Notes: generated by a model from the letters alone, not told the origin. DNA of 64,000 bases from Marinobacter sp. ANT_B65 (GCF_002407605.1 NZ_NXGV01000001.1:1898076-1962075), one strand, 5' to 3'; shown: positions 1-12,620, numbered from the stretch's first letter. Made by a program: numbers and translations.

Positions 1-795
1 CAGACCCGGCATTTTTGAATCCGGCGTCAACAATGGCTGAGGCTCCGGAAGAATCACTTTTCCGCCACCCTCTATGTATCCATACAGACGCTCACGGTCG
101 CCAATGGATATATTCTGCTGTTCCATAAGCAAGGCACGAGCCGTCTCAAGTGCCTCCATATCGCCCTCTTCCTGATATCGTTTTTTCAGAGTGCGATAAA
201 GTTTGGCGTTCTTCTTGCCCATTTTGACAATAGCTGACTCTGCCTGATCTTCAAACCCGGGTTCACGCCCGTAGAGATGGTTGAACCGGCGAGCAATCTC
301 ACGGGTAATTTCGACGTGAGACACCTGGTCGGCACCTACCGGAACCTTACCCGCACGATACATCAGAATATCGGCCGTTTGCAGCAGCGGATAGCCAAGA
401 AAACCGTATGTTGCGAGATCTTTTTCACGCAGCTTTTCCTGCTGATCCTTATAGGTGGGGATACGTTCCAGCCAGCCCAGAGGCGTGATCATCGATAACA
501 ACAGGTGCAGCTCCGCATGCTCAGGTACCTGCGACTGGATAAACATGGTTGATGACCCGGGGTTTACGCCCGCCGCCAGCCAGTCAATAGTCATATCCCA
601 AACACTTTGTTCGATGCCGGAAGGGTCATCATACTGTGTCGTCAGGGCATGCCAGTCGGCAATAAAAAAGAAGCATTCAAATTCGTGCTGGAGTTTTACC
701 CAGTTTTTCAGCACACCATGGTAATGACCGAGATGAAGCTTGCCGGTCGGACGCATACCAGACAAAACCCGTTGCTGGGAATCTACAGAACTCAA
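1..795 (-). CDS. trpS: tryptophanyl-tRNA synthetase (3' part cut by window edge)
   Basis: Class I aminoacyl-tRNA synthetase that charges tRNA-Trp in the cytoplasm. The visible 265 residues begin SSVDSQQRVLSGMRPTGKLH after the initiator and include the HIGH-type signature HLGHY, then the Rossmann core (FFIADWHALTT, DMTIDWLAAG). The reading frame leaves the window at KMPGL, just before the expected KMSKS loop. No ATG lies in frame near the start. TTG at 793-795 is preceded by an AAGGAG ribosome binding site 7 bases away, so I place the start there; the ATG a few bases upstream is out of frame and stops at once. The next gene to the right, sucD, reads the same way but ends in a terminator. Confidence 0.93.
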   Translation of the reverse strand, partial: MSSVDSQQRVLSGMRPTGKLHLGHYHGVLKNWVKLQHEFECFFFIADWHALTTQYDDPSGIEQSVWDMTIDWLAAGVNPGSSTMFIQSQVPEHAELHLLLSMITPLGWLERIPTYKDQQEKLREKDLATYGFLGYPLLQTADILMYRAGKVPVGADQVSHVEITREIARRFNHLYGREPGFEDQAESAIVKMGKKNAKLYRTLKKRYQEEGDMEALETARALLMEQQNISIGDRERLYGYIEGGGKVILPEPQPLLTPDSKMPGL

Positions 796-861
796 AGCAC
801 AAACTCCTTCATTTGAATAGGATTCGCCCAGAGTAAATCAGACGACTCGGCATTATAAATA

Positions 862-897
862 AAAAACCCCCGCTCTGCAGGACAGAACGGGGGTTTT
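862..897 (-). terminator. Rho-independent terminator after sucD
   Basis: A GC-rich hairpin (CCCCCGCTCTG paired with CAGAACGGGGG, small internal mismatch) flanked by A and T runs lies just past the sucD stop. Read leftward, it is followed by a T-rich tract. It closes the sdh-suc unit and separates it from trpS. Confidence 0.85.
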
Positions 898-914
898 AGT
901 GAAAGAAACCAGCT

Positions 915-1787
915 TTACCAGCCAGTCACTTCCTTCAGAGCCTTACCAATATCGGCCAGACTCCGCACGGTTTTAACACCGGCATCGTTCAGGGCCGCAA
1001 ACTTCTCATCTGCTGTACCTTTACCACCAGAGATGATGGCGCCCGCGTGGCCCATACGCTTGCCAGGAGGTGCTGTAACACCGGCAATGTAGGAAACCAC
1101 TGGCTTAGTGACGTTTTCCTTGATGAACGCAGCCGCTTCTTCTTCAGCGGTACCGCCGATTTCACCAATCATAACGATAGCTTCTGTTTGCGGATCGTCC
1201 TGCAGCAAACGGAGGATATCGATGAAGTTGGAGCCCGGAATCGGATCACCACCGATGCCCACGCAGGTAGACTGGCCGTAGCCGAAGTCTGTGGTCTGCT
1301 TGACTGCTTCGTAAGTCAGGGTACCGGAACGGGACACAATACCGACTTTACCTGGCTTGTGGATATGGCCTGGCATAATCCCGATTTTGCACTCGCCCGG
1401 AGTAATAACACCCGGACAGTTAGGCCCGATCATGCGAACACCTTTACGATCAACATATTCCTTGGCGTAAAGCATGTCGATAGTCGGGATGCCTTCAGTG
1501 ATGCAAACGATGAGCTCAAGGCCTGCATCTGCTGCTTCAATGATGGCATCTTTGCAGAACGGAGCCGGAACGTAGATGACGGTTGCCTGAGCACCGGTCT
1601 TTTCTACGGCATCACGTACGGTGTTGAACACCGGAAGCCCCAGATGCTCAGTACCGCCTTTACCCGGGCTAACGCCACCAACCATCTTGGTGCCGTACTC
1701 AATCGCCTGTTCAGAGTGGAATGTACCCTGTGCGCCGGTAAAGCCCTGGCAAATTACCTTGGTGTCTTTATTAATCAGGATGCTCAT
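915..1787 (-). CDS. sucD: succinyl-CoA ligase (ADP-forming) subunit alpha
   Basis: Alpha subunit of succinyl-CoA synthetase, which makes ATP or GTP while converting succinyl-CoA to succinate in the TCA cycle. At 290 residues it has the normal length. The N-terminal CoA-binding Rossmann domain contains [10 protein letters not shown] (15-24) and the loop GGVSPGKGG (37-45). The ligase domain carries the phosphorylated histidine H247 in [14 protein letters not shown]. The start ATG shares one base with the sucC stop (TAATG), which suggests translational coupling and equal subunit amounts. It is the last gene of the sdh-suc unit. Confidence 0.98.
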   Translation of the reverse strand: MSILINKDTKVICQGFTGAQGTFHSEQAIEYGTKMVGGVSPGKGGTEHLGLPVFNTVRDAVEKTGAQATVIYVPAPFCKDAIIEAADAGLELIVCITEGIPTIDMLYAKEYVDRKGVRMIGPNCPGVITPGECKIGIMPGHIHKPGKVGIVSRSGTLTYEAVKQTTDFGYGQSTCVGIGGDPIPGSNFIDILRLLQDDPQTEAIVMIGEIGGTAEEEAAAFIKENVTKPVVSYIAGVTAPPGKRMGHAGAIISGGKGTADEKFAALNDAGVKTVRSLADIGKALKEVTGW

Positions 1788-2953
1788 TATTTACCCCCTG
1801 CGGCTTTAACGACTTGCTCTGCAGCATCGGCCAGGCTGCTGGCGGCGATGATGTTCAGGCCACTATCAGCCAATACCTTTGAACCCAGTTCAGCGTTGTT
1901 ACCTTCAAGGCGAACAACCACGGGCACCTTAACGCCAACTTCTTTAACTGCGCCGATAATGCCTTCAGCAATCATGTCACAGCGGACAATACCGCCGAAG
2001 ATGTTAACCAGAACGGCTTGCACTGCATCATCCGACAGGATGATTTTGAACGCCTCGGACACACGCTCTTTGGTAGCTCCGCCGCCAACGTCCAGGAAGT
2101 TAGCCGGGCGACCACCAGACAGTTTGATGATATCCATGGTTCCCATTGCCAGGCCGGCACCGTTAACCATGCAGCCGATGTTACCTTCAAGGGCAACGTA
2201 GTTCAGTTCCCAGGCTGCAGCTTCTGCTTCGCGGGCATCTTCCTGCGAGGGATCGCGCATTTCCTGAAGTTTCTTCTGACGGTACAAAGCGTTGCCATCG
2301 ACACCGATCTTGGCATCCAGGCAGTGCAGATCACCAGCCGGGGTAATAACCAGTGGGTTGATTTCCAGAAGTGCCAGGTCATAGTCTTCAAACAGCTTAG
2401 CCAGGCCCAAAAAGATTTTGGTGAACTGACCAATCTGCTTGCCTTCCAAACCCAGCTTGAAGGCCAGCTCGCGCCCCTGATATGGCTGTGCGCCAACCAG
2501 CGGATCAATCTCGGCTTTCAGAATTTTCTCGGGAGTTTCTTCTGCAACGGTCTCAATTTCAACACCGCCTTCCGTAGAAGCCATAAATACGATGCGACGA
2601 GTACCGCGATCAACAACTGCACCCAGGTACAGTTCCTGGTCGATGTCAGTCAGGGATTCAACAAGAATTTTACTGACTGGCTGGCCATGCTCGTCAGTCT
2701 GGAAAGTAACCAGCTGCTTGCCCAACCACTGTTCCGCGAACGCGCGGATATCGTCAGTATTCTTGACCAGCTTTACACCACCAGCTTTACCGCGGCCGCC
2801 AGCGTGAACCTGGGCTTTGACTACCCAGCTGTTTCCGCCAATTTTCTCTGCAGCTGCTACAGCTTCATCCGGGGTATCGCAGGCGATGCCCTGTGATACA
2901 GGCAAGCCATATTCAGCGAAAAGCTGTTTGCCCTGATATTCATGCAAATTCAT
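1787..2953 (-). CDS. sucC: succinyl-CoA ligase (ADP-forming) subunit beta
   Basis: Beta subunit of succinyl-CoA synthetase; it binds the nucleotide and succinate. The 388-residue length is standard. An ATP-grasp domain starts at [16 protein letters not shown] and has the Gly-rich loop [13 protein letters not shown] near residue 52. The C-terminal ligase domain contains [19 protein letters not shown] and [11 protein letters not shown], typical of the family. The stop overlaps the sucD start by one base. About 195 bases with a hairpin separate it from lpd upstream, so it may also have its own promoter, but I could not find a convincing one. Confidence 0.98.
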   Translation of the reverse strand: MNLHEYQGKQLFAEYGLPVSQGIACDTPDEAVAAAEKIGGNSWVVKAQVHAGGRGKAGGVKLVKNTDDIRAFAEQWLGKQLVTFQTDEHGQPVSKILVESLTDIDQELYLGAVVDRGTRRIVFMASTEGGVEIETVAEETPEKILKAEIDPLVGAQPYQGRELAFKLGLEGKQIGQFTKIFLGLAKLFEDYDLALLEINPLVITPAGDLHCLDAKIGVDGNALYRQKKLQEMRDPSQEDAREAEAAAWELNYVALEGNIGCMVNGAGLAMGTMDIIKLSGGRPANFLDVGGGATKERVSEAFKIILSDDAVQAVLVNIFGGIVRCDMIAEGIIGAVKEVGVKVPVVVRLEGNNAELGSKVLADSGLNIIAASSLADAAEQVVKAAGGK

Positions 2954-3109
2954 AGTTAGTGTCCCGCTTTTTGATGGAGGATAACCACGTACGGAAGTGA
3001 ACCCGCCACTCCCACAAAGGAAGCAGTTAATACGGATTCATTTCGGTGAGCAGGGGATCACCTCAGCTCACCACGATCGCAACCGGAAATCAGCCCTTTT
3101 CTATGGTAA

Positions 3110-3133
3110 AGGGGCGCCATCACTGGCGCCCCT
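3110..3133 (-). terminator. hairpin between lpd and sucC (possible attenuator)
   Basis: GGGGCGCCA and TGGCGCCCC form a perfect 9-bp stem around a 4-base loop (core 3111-3132), just past the lpd stop. Only three T residues follow on the leftward strand. It may be a partial terminator or an RNA-stabilising stem rather than a full stop. Confidence 0.55.
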
Positions 3134-3148
3134 GTTTCCTGGATTGCG

Positions 3149-5838
<2,690 letters not shown>

Positions 5839-5863
5839 TACAGTTCCTTAATTCGGTAGCTCG

Positions 5864-8701
5864 TCAGATTTCAAACGCGTCGTTAACAAGTTTTTTCTGT
5901 TCTTCAATATGAACAGACATATGCCCTGCTGCCGGAGCAGCCGAAGCCTCACGACCGGCGTACTGAAGATGAAGCTTGGGATTCAGGCGTTGCAGCGCAT
6001 TACGCATGTGATGCTGACTGCAATACCAGGCACCCTGGTTCATGGGCTCTTCCTGACACCATACGGCATGTTTCAGCTTAGTATACTGGGCCAGGGTTTC
6101 ATCCAGATCTTCTCCGGGGAACGGATACAGCTGCTCAATACGCACAATGGCAACATCATCACGCTCATCGGTCTTTTTCTTTTCCAGCAGATCGTAATAG
6201 ACCTTGCCGCTGCAAAGAATAATCCGGTTAACCTTTTTGGCATCAGACAACTCTTTCTCGGGAAGAACAGTCTGGAAGGTACCAGATGTCAGATCTTCCA
6301 GATCAGATGTCGCTTCCTTGTGACGCAGAAGACTCTTGGGCGTGATAGCAATCAACGGCTTACGCAGTGGACGCTTGACCTGCCGGCGCAGCATGTGGAA
6401 AACCTGCGATGGCGTAGTCGGCACACAAACCTGAATATTCTGCTCTGCAGACAACTGCAGGAAACGCTCAAGGCGCGCAGAGCTGTGCTCAGGCCCCTGC
6501 CCTTCATAGCCATGTGGCAACAGCAAGGTCAGGCCACACAAACGACCCCATTTATGCTCACCACTGGTAAGGAACTGGTCAATAACAACCTGGGCGCCGT
6601 TTGCGAAATCACCAAACTGGGCCTCCCAAACCACAAGCGCATCCGGTGTGGTGGTTGAATATCCGTATTCAAACGCCATGACCGCTTCTTCAGAAAGCAG
6701 CGAGTCATAAATCTCGAACTTCGGCTGCTTATCGGAAAGCTCGGCAAGGGCTATGTGCCTGGAGCCATCTTTCTGATTATGCAATACCGCGTGGCGATGA
6801 GAAAAGGTTCCACGCCCAACATCCTGACCAGTCAACCGGATCGGGTGGCCTTCGTTGAGTAGTGTGGCATAGGCCATAATCTCGCCATAACCCCAGTTAA
6901 TCGGCAATGCGCCAGCAGTCATCTTCTCGCGATCAGAAACAATCTTGGAAACCTGACGCTGAATGCTGAACCCTTCCGGAACCTGAGTCAGTTTTTTACC
7001 CAGTCTCTGGATCGTTTTCAGGGCAACACTGGATTTACACTTGGCTGTCCACTCATGGCCAAGGTGCGGTGTCCAGTCAACGTACAGATCCTTGTTCGGT
7101 TCTTTAACAAGAGATTTGACCACATGCTCGCCGTTATCAAGAGCATCACGGTAGTCATTCTCCATCTGCTTGGCTTCACTTTCGGAAATCACACCGGCAG
7201 CGATCAGCTTTTCAGCATAAAGAGTACGGGTCGTTTTCAGCTTACGGATCTTGTCATACATCACCGGCTGGGTTGCAGCAGGCTCATCGGCCTCGTTATG
7301 CCCACGACGCCGGTAGCAGACCAGATCGATAACAATATCGCCCTTGAATTCGTTGCGATAGTCCATTGCCATCTGCGTAACAAACACTACCGCTTCAGGA
7401 TCATCCGCATTCACGTGAAGTATCGGTGCGTGCACCATTTTGGCGACGTCTGTGCAGTACTCTGTGGAGCGGGCGTCTTCCTGTTTGCTGGTAGTAAAGC
7501 CGACCTGGTTATTGATAACGATATGGATGGTACCACCCACGCCGAAACCACGGGTCTGGGACATCTGGAAGGTTTCCATGACGACGCCCTGGCCCGCAAA
7601 CGCTGCATCACCGTGCATGATAACCGGAACTACCTGATTACCCTGAGTGTCAGTGCGGCGGGTCTGGCGGGCACGAACAGAGCCTTCAACCACCGGAGAT
7701 ACGATTTCCAGATGCGATGGGTTAAACGCCATTGCAAGGTGTATTTCGCCGCCTTCAGTCATCACATTGGATGAAAAACCCTGGTGATATTTGACGTCAC
7801 CGGAGCCTGAATCTGCGAGCTTTTTACCTTCAAATTCATCAAACAGTTCTGTCGGGTTCTTACCGAGAGTATTTACCAGAACGTTCAGTCGGCCTCGGTG
7901 GGCCATACCCAGCACAATTTCCTTGGCGCCGTAGTGCCCAGCGCGTTGGATAAGCTCGTCCATACAAGGGATAAGGCTCTCACCACCCTCAAGCCCGAAA
8001 CGCTTGACACCCGGGTAACGGGAACCAAGGTATTTCTCCAGACCTTCAGCCGCCGTCAGACGTTCGAGAATATGCTTGCGGGTATTGGTCTCATAACCCG
8101 GCTCGGAGCGAACAGGCTCCATACGCTGCTGAAACCAGCGCTTAATGCGGGTATCAACTATGTGCATATACTCGGCGCCAATGCTGCCGCAATATGTCTG
8201 CCGCAGTCCATCGACGATATCACCGAGCTTCATGGTTTCAGAACCAAAGCTCAGGGAGCCGGTCTGAAAAGTCAGATCACGATCAGATTCCGACAGTTCA
8301 TGAAACGAGGGATCGAGATCTTCTACTTTCTGGCGCTGCCAGACCCCAAGAGGATCCAGCTTTGCTTCCTGATGACCGCGAAAGCGATAAGCATTAATAA
8401 GCTGGAGAACACGGGTCTGCTTTTTATCAGCATCCGACGTTGCACTGACTGGCACGCCATTATTCGCGAGAAAACGCTGATTCCGGGATATGTGTTCAAA
8501 CTGCTCGCGGATAGAAGAGTGATTGACATCACGACCATGGTTGCCGTCAACGCTGGGGAGCTTGTCAAAGTAGCTCCTCCACTCTTCGGGAACGGCATTA
8601 GGATCTGTCAGGTAGGTCTCAAAAAGCTGCTCAACGTAGGCCAGATTTCCACCCTGTAAGTGGGACGTCTGCCATAACTGCTCCATGATGCTTTCTTGCA
8701 T
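5864..8701 (-). CDS. sucA: 2-oxoglutarate dehydrogenase E1 component
   Basis: Thiamine-diphosphate decarboxylase of the 2-oxoglutarate dehydrogenase complex. I start it at the ATG at 8701 (945 residues, MQESIMEQLWQTSHL), which matches Pseudomonas homologues and has an AAGGTGAG ribosome binding site. A TTG 69 bases upstream would add 23 unrelated residues and has no such site. Visible features include the E1-type N-terminus with YLTDPNAVPEEWRSYF, the thiamine domain with MAHRGRLNVLVN and GDAAFAGQGVV, and the C-terminal part with RHIALAEL and WCQEEPMNQGAW. A 314-base gap with a hairpin separates it from sdhB. Confidence 0.97.
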   Translation of the reverse strand: MQESIMEQLWQTSHLQGGNLAYVEQLFETYLTDPNAVPEEWRSYFDKLPSVDGNHGRDVNHSSIREQFEHISRNQRFLANNGVPVSATSDADKKQTRVLQLINAYRFRGHQEAKLDPLGVWQRQKVEDLDPSFHELSESDRDLTFQTGSLSFGSETMKLGDIVDGLRQTYCGSIGAEYMHIVDTRIKRWFQQRMEPVRSEPGYETNTRKHILERLTAAEGLEKYLGSRYPGVKRFGLEGGESLIPCMDELIQRAGHYGAKEIVLGMAHRGRLNVLVNTLGKNPTELFDEFEGKKLADSGSGDVKYHQGFSSNVMTEGGEIHLAMAFNPSHLEIVSPVVEGSVRARQTRRTDTQGNQVVPVIMHGDAAFAGQGVVMETFQMSQTRGFGVGGTIHIVINNQVGFTTSKQEDARSTEYCTDVAKMVHAPILHVNADDPEAVVFVTQMAMDYRNEFKGDIVIDLVCYRRRGHNEADEPAATQPVMYDKIRKLKTTRTLYAEKLIAAGVISESEAKQMENDYRDALDNGEHVVKSLVKEPNKDLYVDWTPHLGHEWTAKCKSSVALKTIQRLGKKLTQVPEGFSIQRQVSKIVSDREKMTAGALPINWGYGEIMAYATLLNEGHPIRLTGQDVGRGTFSHRHAVLHNQKDGSRHIALAELSDKQPKFEIYDSLLSEEAVMAFEYGYSTTTPDALVVWEAQFGDFANGAQVVIDQFLTSGEHKWGRLCGLTLLLPHGYEGQGPEHSSARLERFLQLSAEQNIQVCVPTTPSQVFHMLRRQVKRPLRKPLIAITPKSLLRHKEATSDLEDLTSGTFQTVLPEKELSDAKKVNRIILCSGKVYYDLLEKKKTDERDDVAIVRIEQLYPFPGEDLDETLAQYTKLKHAVWCQEEPMNQGAWYCSQHHMRNALQRLNPKLHLQYAGREASAAPAAGHMSVHIEEQKKLVNDAFEI

Positions 8702-9015
8702 TTTGAATAGCTCACCTTGGGCTGGTGCGGGGAAGCCCGGTATGGTCGGCCAGGGGTGGTTATCAGTCAATACGGGTTTTTACGGGATCGACTATGGCAA
8801 CCACACCCAACACGGATGTCTTCCGTTCCCCAATGATTTTTTTGTACTCAGCAACGCCGCAAGAAAACAGAATAAATTTCCGCCACGGCTTGCGTAGTGT
8901 GCACACGGTTAATACTTTTGACTATAAGCCTTTGGTTGAAGGCCCCGCACAAATGCGAGGCCTTCAGCTTTCATCCTGAACAGATAAGTATAGCGTCTGC
9001 CTTCAACTTTGCCGC
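8702..9015. other. intergenic region between sdhB and sucA
   Basis: This 314-base gap holds a hairpin (8938-8965) close to sdhB and otherwise AT-rich sequence. I looked for sigma70-type promoters pointing to sucA and found only poor matches (for example TTGACT near 8776 without a good -10). No open reading frame worth calling is present. Confidence 0.6.
8938..8965 (-). terminator. hairpin after sdhB (attenuator or processing site)
   Basis: GAAGGCC-C-CGCA and TGCG-A-GGCCTTC pair as a 12-position stem with a CAAA loop; the single mismatch becomes U-G in leftward RNA. No T run follows, so it is more likely a stabilising or attenuating stem between the sdh and suc parts than a strong terminator. 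Confidence 0.55.
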
Positions 9016-9720
9016 CTAAACAGTCCGCTGCAGCAGAAGGTTCCGAATATGGCCAATTGCCCTTGTAGGGTTAAGGCCTTTCGGGCAAACGCTGACACAG
9101 TTCATAATGCCCCTGCAACGGAAAACGCTGAACGGGTCATCCAGATTCGCAAGACGGTCAGCCTGAGCAGTGTCACGGCTATCTGCCAGAAAGCGATACG
9201 CCTGCAACAGCCCGGCCGGACCAATAAACTTATCCGGATTCCACCAGAACGATGGACACGACGTTGAACAACATGCACAGAGAATACACTCGTACAGGCC
9301 ATCCAGCTTTTCGCGGTCTTCCGGCGTCTGCAAACGTTCAATAGCAGGCGCAGGCTTATCGTTCACCAGATACGGCATTACCTTTTCATACTGTTTGTAG
9401 AAAAGACTCATGTCGACAACCAGATCACGAATAACGGGCAGGCCAGGCAACGGACGCAGCACCAGCTTGCCATTCTTGACAACCTGAGACATTGGCGTGA
9501 TACACGCCAGGCCGTTCTTGCCATTCATATTCATGCCATCAGACCCACAAACACCCTCACGGCATGAGCGGCGATAGGCCATTGACGCATCTTTCTCTTT
9601 AATGAGATTCAGCACATCCAGGACCATCAGATCCTTTCCGGCCGGGAGTTCAACTTCGACGTCCTGCATGTATGGGGCGTTGTCAGTTTCCGGGTTATAA
9701 CGGTAAAGGCTTACCAACAT
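9016..9720 (-). CDS. sdhB: succinate dehydrogenase iron-sulfur subunit
   Basis: Electron-transfer subunit of complex II, membrane-associated on the cytoplasmic side. The 234-residue protein carries the [2Fe-2S] ligands in SCREGVCGSDG with a further Cys in GLACIT, and the [4Fe-4S]/[3Fe-4S] ligands in CILCACCSTSCP and CRGIMNCVSVCPKG. It follows sdhA by 14 bases and ends the sdh part of the operon. Confidence 0.98.
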   Translation of the reverse strand: MLVSLYRYNPETDNAPYMQDVEVELPAGKDLMVLDVLNLIKEKDASMAYRRSCREGVCGSDGMNMNGKNGLACITPMSQVVKNGKLVLRPLPGLPVIRDLVVDMSLFYKQYEKVMPYLVNDKPAPAIERLQTPEDREKLDGLYECILCACCSTSCPSFWWNPDKFIGPAGLLQAYRFLADSRDTAQADRLANLDDPFSVFRCRGIMNCVSVCPKGLNPTRAIGHIRNLLLQRTV

Positions 9721-9734
9721 AATGTACGTTCCCC

Positions 9735-11507
9735 TTAGTAAGTCCGGACTTTCGGCTGAAAGGTATCGACAGTTTTAGGCGAGAAGTTAACATCACGCTT
9801 GCCAATACGCTTATCCAGCGGGAAGTAGAGAGAGTGCTTCAGCCAGTTTTCGTCGTCACGCTCGGTGAAGTCGTTACGGGCATGAGCACCACGGCTCTCT
9901 TTACGCTCATTTGCGGCAATCGCAGTAGCCAGAGCCACCTCATACAGATTGTCCAGCTCCAGCGCCTCGATACGCGCCGTATTGAACGCACTGCTCTTGT
10001 CTGTCAGCATGGTGTTACGAACACGCTCACCGATAGACTCGAGCTTCTTCAAGCCCTCTTCCATACTCTTGCCGTCACGGAACACACCGAAGTAAAGCTG
10101 CATGCAGTTCTGAAGATCCTTGCGAACCTCTGCAACACTCTCTCCTTCAGTGGTGCTGTTCAGACGATCCAGACGCGCCATCGCGCGCTTGATATCTTCA
10201 TCACTGGCGCCATCTACCTCAAAGCCACCACGCAACTGCTCTTCAATGTGCAGACCAGCAGCACGACCAAAGACAACAAGATCCAGCAGAGAGTTCCCGC
10301 CCAGACGGTTAGCCCCGTGAACGGATACGCACGCCGCTTCGCCACAGGCAAACAGACCAGGAATCGGCTTATCGTTACCATTCTCATCCTGAGTCAATGC
10401 CTGACCACCTACGTTGGTGGGAACACCACCCATCATGTAGTGGCAGGTAGGCACAACAGGAACCGGTTCCTTCACCGGGTCCACGTGAGCGAAAGTACGA
10501 GACAGCTCACAGATACCAGGCAAACGCAGGTTCAGGGTTTCTTCACCCAAATGATCCAGCTTCAGCAGTACGTGATCTTTCTCCGGACCACAGCCACGAC
10601 CCTCAAGGATCTCGATAACCATGGAGCGCGCGACCACATCGCGGCCAGCCAGATCTTTTGCGTTTGGAGCATAACGCTCCATGAAGCGCTCACCTTCGGA
10701 ATTGATCAGGTAACCACCCTCACCCCGGCAACCTTCGGTTACCAGCGTACCGGCACCATAGATACCCGTTGGGTGGAACTGCCACATTTCCATATCCTGC
10801 ATCGGGAAGCCCGCACGCAGCGCCATACCAATACCATCGCCAGTGTTAATCAGAGCATTGGTAGTAGAGGCATAAATACGGCCCGAGCCGCCAGTTGCCA
10901 GAACCGTAGCCTTGGATTTGATGTAGGCCACTTCGCCAGTTTCAATCTCAATGGCTACAACACCAACAACTTCATCCTTACTGTTCTTGACCAGATCTAC
11001 GGCGTACCACTCATTAAGGAAGGTAGTACCACCCTTGAGGTTTGCCTGATACAGCGTGTGCAGGAGCGCGTGACCAGTACGGTCAGCCGCCGCACATGTG
11101 CGCGCTGCCTGGGTAGGGTTATCCGGACCTTTGGACTGCCCGCCAAACGGACGCTGATAAATCCGGCCCTGCTCGGTACGCGAGAACGGCAGACCCATGT
11201 GCTCAAGCTCGAAAACAGCCTGGGGACCTACGGAACACATATACTCAACTGCGTCCTGATCGGCAATGTAGTCAGACCCCTTAACGGTGTCATACATGTG
11301 CCAGCGCCAGTCATCGTTGGGATCAGCACTTGCAATTGCACAGGTGATACCACCCTGGGCTGATACCGTATGTGACCGGGTAGGAAATACTTTTGTAATA
11401 CAAGCCGTTTTAACACCGGACTCGGTCAGCTGCAGGGCCGCTCGCATACCGGCACCGCCGCCGCCGATAACAATCGCGTCGTACGACATAGTCTTGATAT
11501 TAGACAT
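9735..11507 (-). CDS. sdhA: succinate dehydrogenase flavoprotein subunit
   Basis: Catalytic subunit that oxidises succinate to fumarate. The 590-residue length is normal. The FAD-binding motif [14 protein letters not shown] is near the N-terminus, the histidine that binds FAD covalently lies in [10 protein letters not shown], and substrate-binding residues are in [11 protein letters not shown] and in GRDVVARSM further on. The C-terminal domain has [16 protein letters not shown]. It starts two or three bases after the sdhD stop, so the two are tightly linked. Confidence 0.98.
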   Translation of the reverse strand: MSNIKTMSYDAIVIGGGGAGMRAALQLTESGVKTACITKVFPTRSHTVSAQGGITCAIASADPNDDWRWHMYDTVKGSDYIADQDAVEYMCSVGPQAVFELEHMGLPFSRTEQGRIYQRPFGGQSKGPDNPTQAARTCAAADRTGHALLHTLYQANLKGGTTFLNEWYAVDLVKNSKDEVVGVVAIEIETGEVAYIKSKATVLATGGSGRIYASTTNALINTGDGIGMALRAGFPMQDMEMWQFHPTGIYGAGTLVTEGCRGEGGYLINSEGERFMERYAPNAKDLAGRDVVARSMVIEILEGRGCGPEKDHVLLKLDHLGEETLNLRLPGICELSRTFAHVDPVKEPVPVVPTCHYMMGGVPTNVGGQALTQDENGNDKPIPGLFACGEAACVSVHGANRLGGNSLLDLVVFGRAAGLHIEEQLRGGFEVDGASDEDIKRAMARLDRLNSTTEGESVAEVRKDLQNCMQLYFGVFRDGKSMEEGLKKLESIGERVRNTMLTDKSSAFNTARIEALELDNLYEVALATAIAANERKESRGAHARNDFTERDDENWLKHSLYFPLDKRIGKRDVNFSPKTVDTFQPKVRTY

Positions 11508-11510
11508 CGA

Positions 11511-11858
11511 TTAAAGCCCCCAAATAATCTGAATACCCCAGACCACATACACAAAAATCACCAGAATGAACGCTGCCTGAAACAGAAAGCGCTGCACTGC
11601 TGATTTGATGTAGTCGGTAGAAACGGTCCAAAGCCCGACCCATGCATGAGCCCCGATAGAAAGCAGCGCCAACAACGTAAAGATCTTGAACCACGCCTGA
11701 TCAAACAGAGCCTGCCACACCTGGAAATCAACATCGGTTGTTGCAAAAAAACCAAGCAAAAACAACGTATAAAAGGCCAGAACGTAAGCCGAAACCCGCT
11801 GAATAATCCAGTCCTGGACGCCGTTACGGCCAATATTGGTCACACTATTCATGCCCAT
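11511..11858 (-). CDS. sdhD: succinate dehydrogenase membrane anchor subunit D
   Basis: Small hydrophobic subunit that anchors SdhAB and helps form the quinone and haem b sites. Three membrane helices can be seen in 115 residues (about 23-45, 58-78 and 90-113). SDGV-type motif RNGVQDWIIQRVSA fits the family, with R and S near the quinone site. The ATG at 11858 has AGGAG seven bases upstream; a second ATG at 11852 would give an ATGA overlap with sdhC but with poorer spacing. Either way it overlaps the end of sdhC. Confidence 0.94.
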   Translation of the reverse strand: MGMNSVTNIGRNGVQDWIIQRVSAYVLAFYTLFLLGFFATTDVDFQVWQALFDQAWFKIFTLLALLSIGAHAWVGLWTVSTDYIKSAVQRFLFQAAFILVIFVYVVWGIQIIWGL

Positions 11859-12226
11859 ACCCAGACTCCTGCCAGAACGATGAGGATGACGGAAACTGCA
11901 ATTGTGATTTTGGCGGCAGCACGCCCGCTCTCCAGTTCTTCACCAATACCCATATCCATGAGCAGGTGCTTGATACCAGCAACCAGATGGTAAAGCAGAG
12001 CAGACAGAATGCCCCAGGTAATCAGCTTGGCAAGGAAGCTGTTCAGCAAATCACTAACCTGACTGAAGCCTTCTTCCCCGGAAAGGGAAAGCTGAAGCCC
12101 ATAAAGCATGAACGCAACACCAACAAAAATGATGATGCCGCTTACTCGGTGCAATATGGACGTAATGGCAGGCAGCGGAAAATGAAACTTGCCGAGATCG
12201 AGATTTACTGGTCGTTTGCTATTCAC
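11849..12226 (-). CDS. sdhC: succinate dehydrogenase cytochrome b556 subunit C
   Basis: Membrane subunit of complex II with three predicted helices in 125 residues. The family signature HRVSGIIIF (about 26-34) and the haem-ligand region YHLVAGIKHLLMD are present. The start is a GTG (GTG AAT AGC); no in-frame ATG lies nearby. A perfect TATAAT about 190 bases upstream marks the likely promoter, leaving a leader of some 180 bases. It is the first gene of the TCA operon and diverges from gltA. Confidence 0.95.
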   Translation of the reverse strand: MNSKRPVNLDLGKFHFPLPAITSILHRVSGIIIFVGVAFMLYGLQLSLSGEEGFSQVSDLLNSFLAKLITWGILSALLYHLVAGIKHLLMDMGIGEELESGRAAAKITIAVSVILIVLAGVWVWA

Positions 12227-12412
12227 AGCGCTCTCACACTCTCTTTCTAGTACCGCGGAGCCGGCGAACCGGTGGCGGATGGTTTGTATGTAAGGATCGG
12301 ATGTTCGATACGAAATCGGCAGCCGATTGGTTCAGGAGGGTGGACACCCATCAGGTAGCTCACTGTACACAAGCGCCCATGAAAAAGATGAATCCCCAAA
12401 TCTGGGCTAGGG

Positions 12413-12441
12413 ATTATAAGGAGGCGCCCGTATAATTACAA
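12413..12441 (-). promoter_or_regulatory. sigma70-type promoter of sdhC operon
   Basis: Read leftward: -35 TTGTAA (12436-12441), 17-base spacer, -10 TATAAT (12413-12418), a perfect -10. Transcription would begin near 12406 and run through sdhCDAB and into suc. Confidence 0.75.
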
Positions 12442-12447
12442 ACGGGC
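12426..12447. promoter_or_regulatory. palindrome over the sdhC -35 box (candidate operator)
   Basis: GCCCGT, ten bases, then ACGGGC form a 22-base inverted repeat that covers the -35 hexamer of the sdhC promoter. Its position suits a repressor site. I do not recognise the binding protein. Confidence 0.45.
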
Positions 12448-12592
12448 AACCCACGCCAAAGCATTGAAGATACAGCATCAGGGCAAGCCATAAGGCGTAT
12501 TGACAAATACTTTTTACGGCCTGAAGCCGCGTTATTCGTGATATCCCTGATTTACAACAACTACAGGAACACAATATTTCCCCACTCTTTCA

Positions 12593-12620
12593 TTGACAAA
12601 AAAAGCCAACACCCTATATT
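12593..12620 (+). promoter_or_regulatory. sigma70-type promoter of gltA
   Basis: -35 TTGACA (12593-12598, perfect), 16-base spacer, -10 TATATT (12615-12620). It lies about 90 bases before the gltA start. A second possible -10, GATAAT, is at 12637-12642. Confidence 0.78.

Noticed and set aside
1047..2201. 384-codon plus-strand frame opposite sucD/sucC
   Set aside because: Covers two clear genes on the other strand and has no plausible domain.
8702..8770. TTG start that would extend SucA by 23 residues
   Set aside because: No ribosome site, and the extension is not like SucA N-termini; the ATG at 8701 is better.
8776..8804. TTGACT with possible -10 before sucA
   Set aside because: The best -10 at proper spacing matches only three of six positions; not enough for a promoter call.
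9834..11363. 509-codon open frame opposite sdhA
   Set aside because: Antisense frame of a highly conserved gene, with no family features or ribosome site.
12247..12351. 34-codon frame in the sdhC leader
   Set aside because: No ribosome binding site, Pro/Arg-rich random-looking sequence; kept only as a note.
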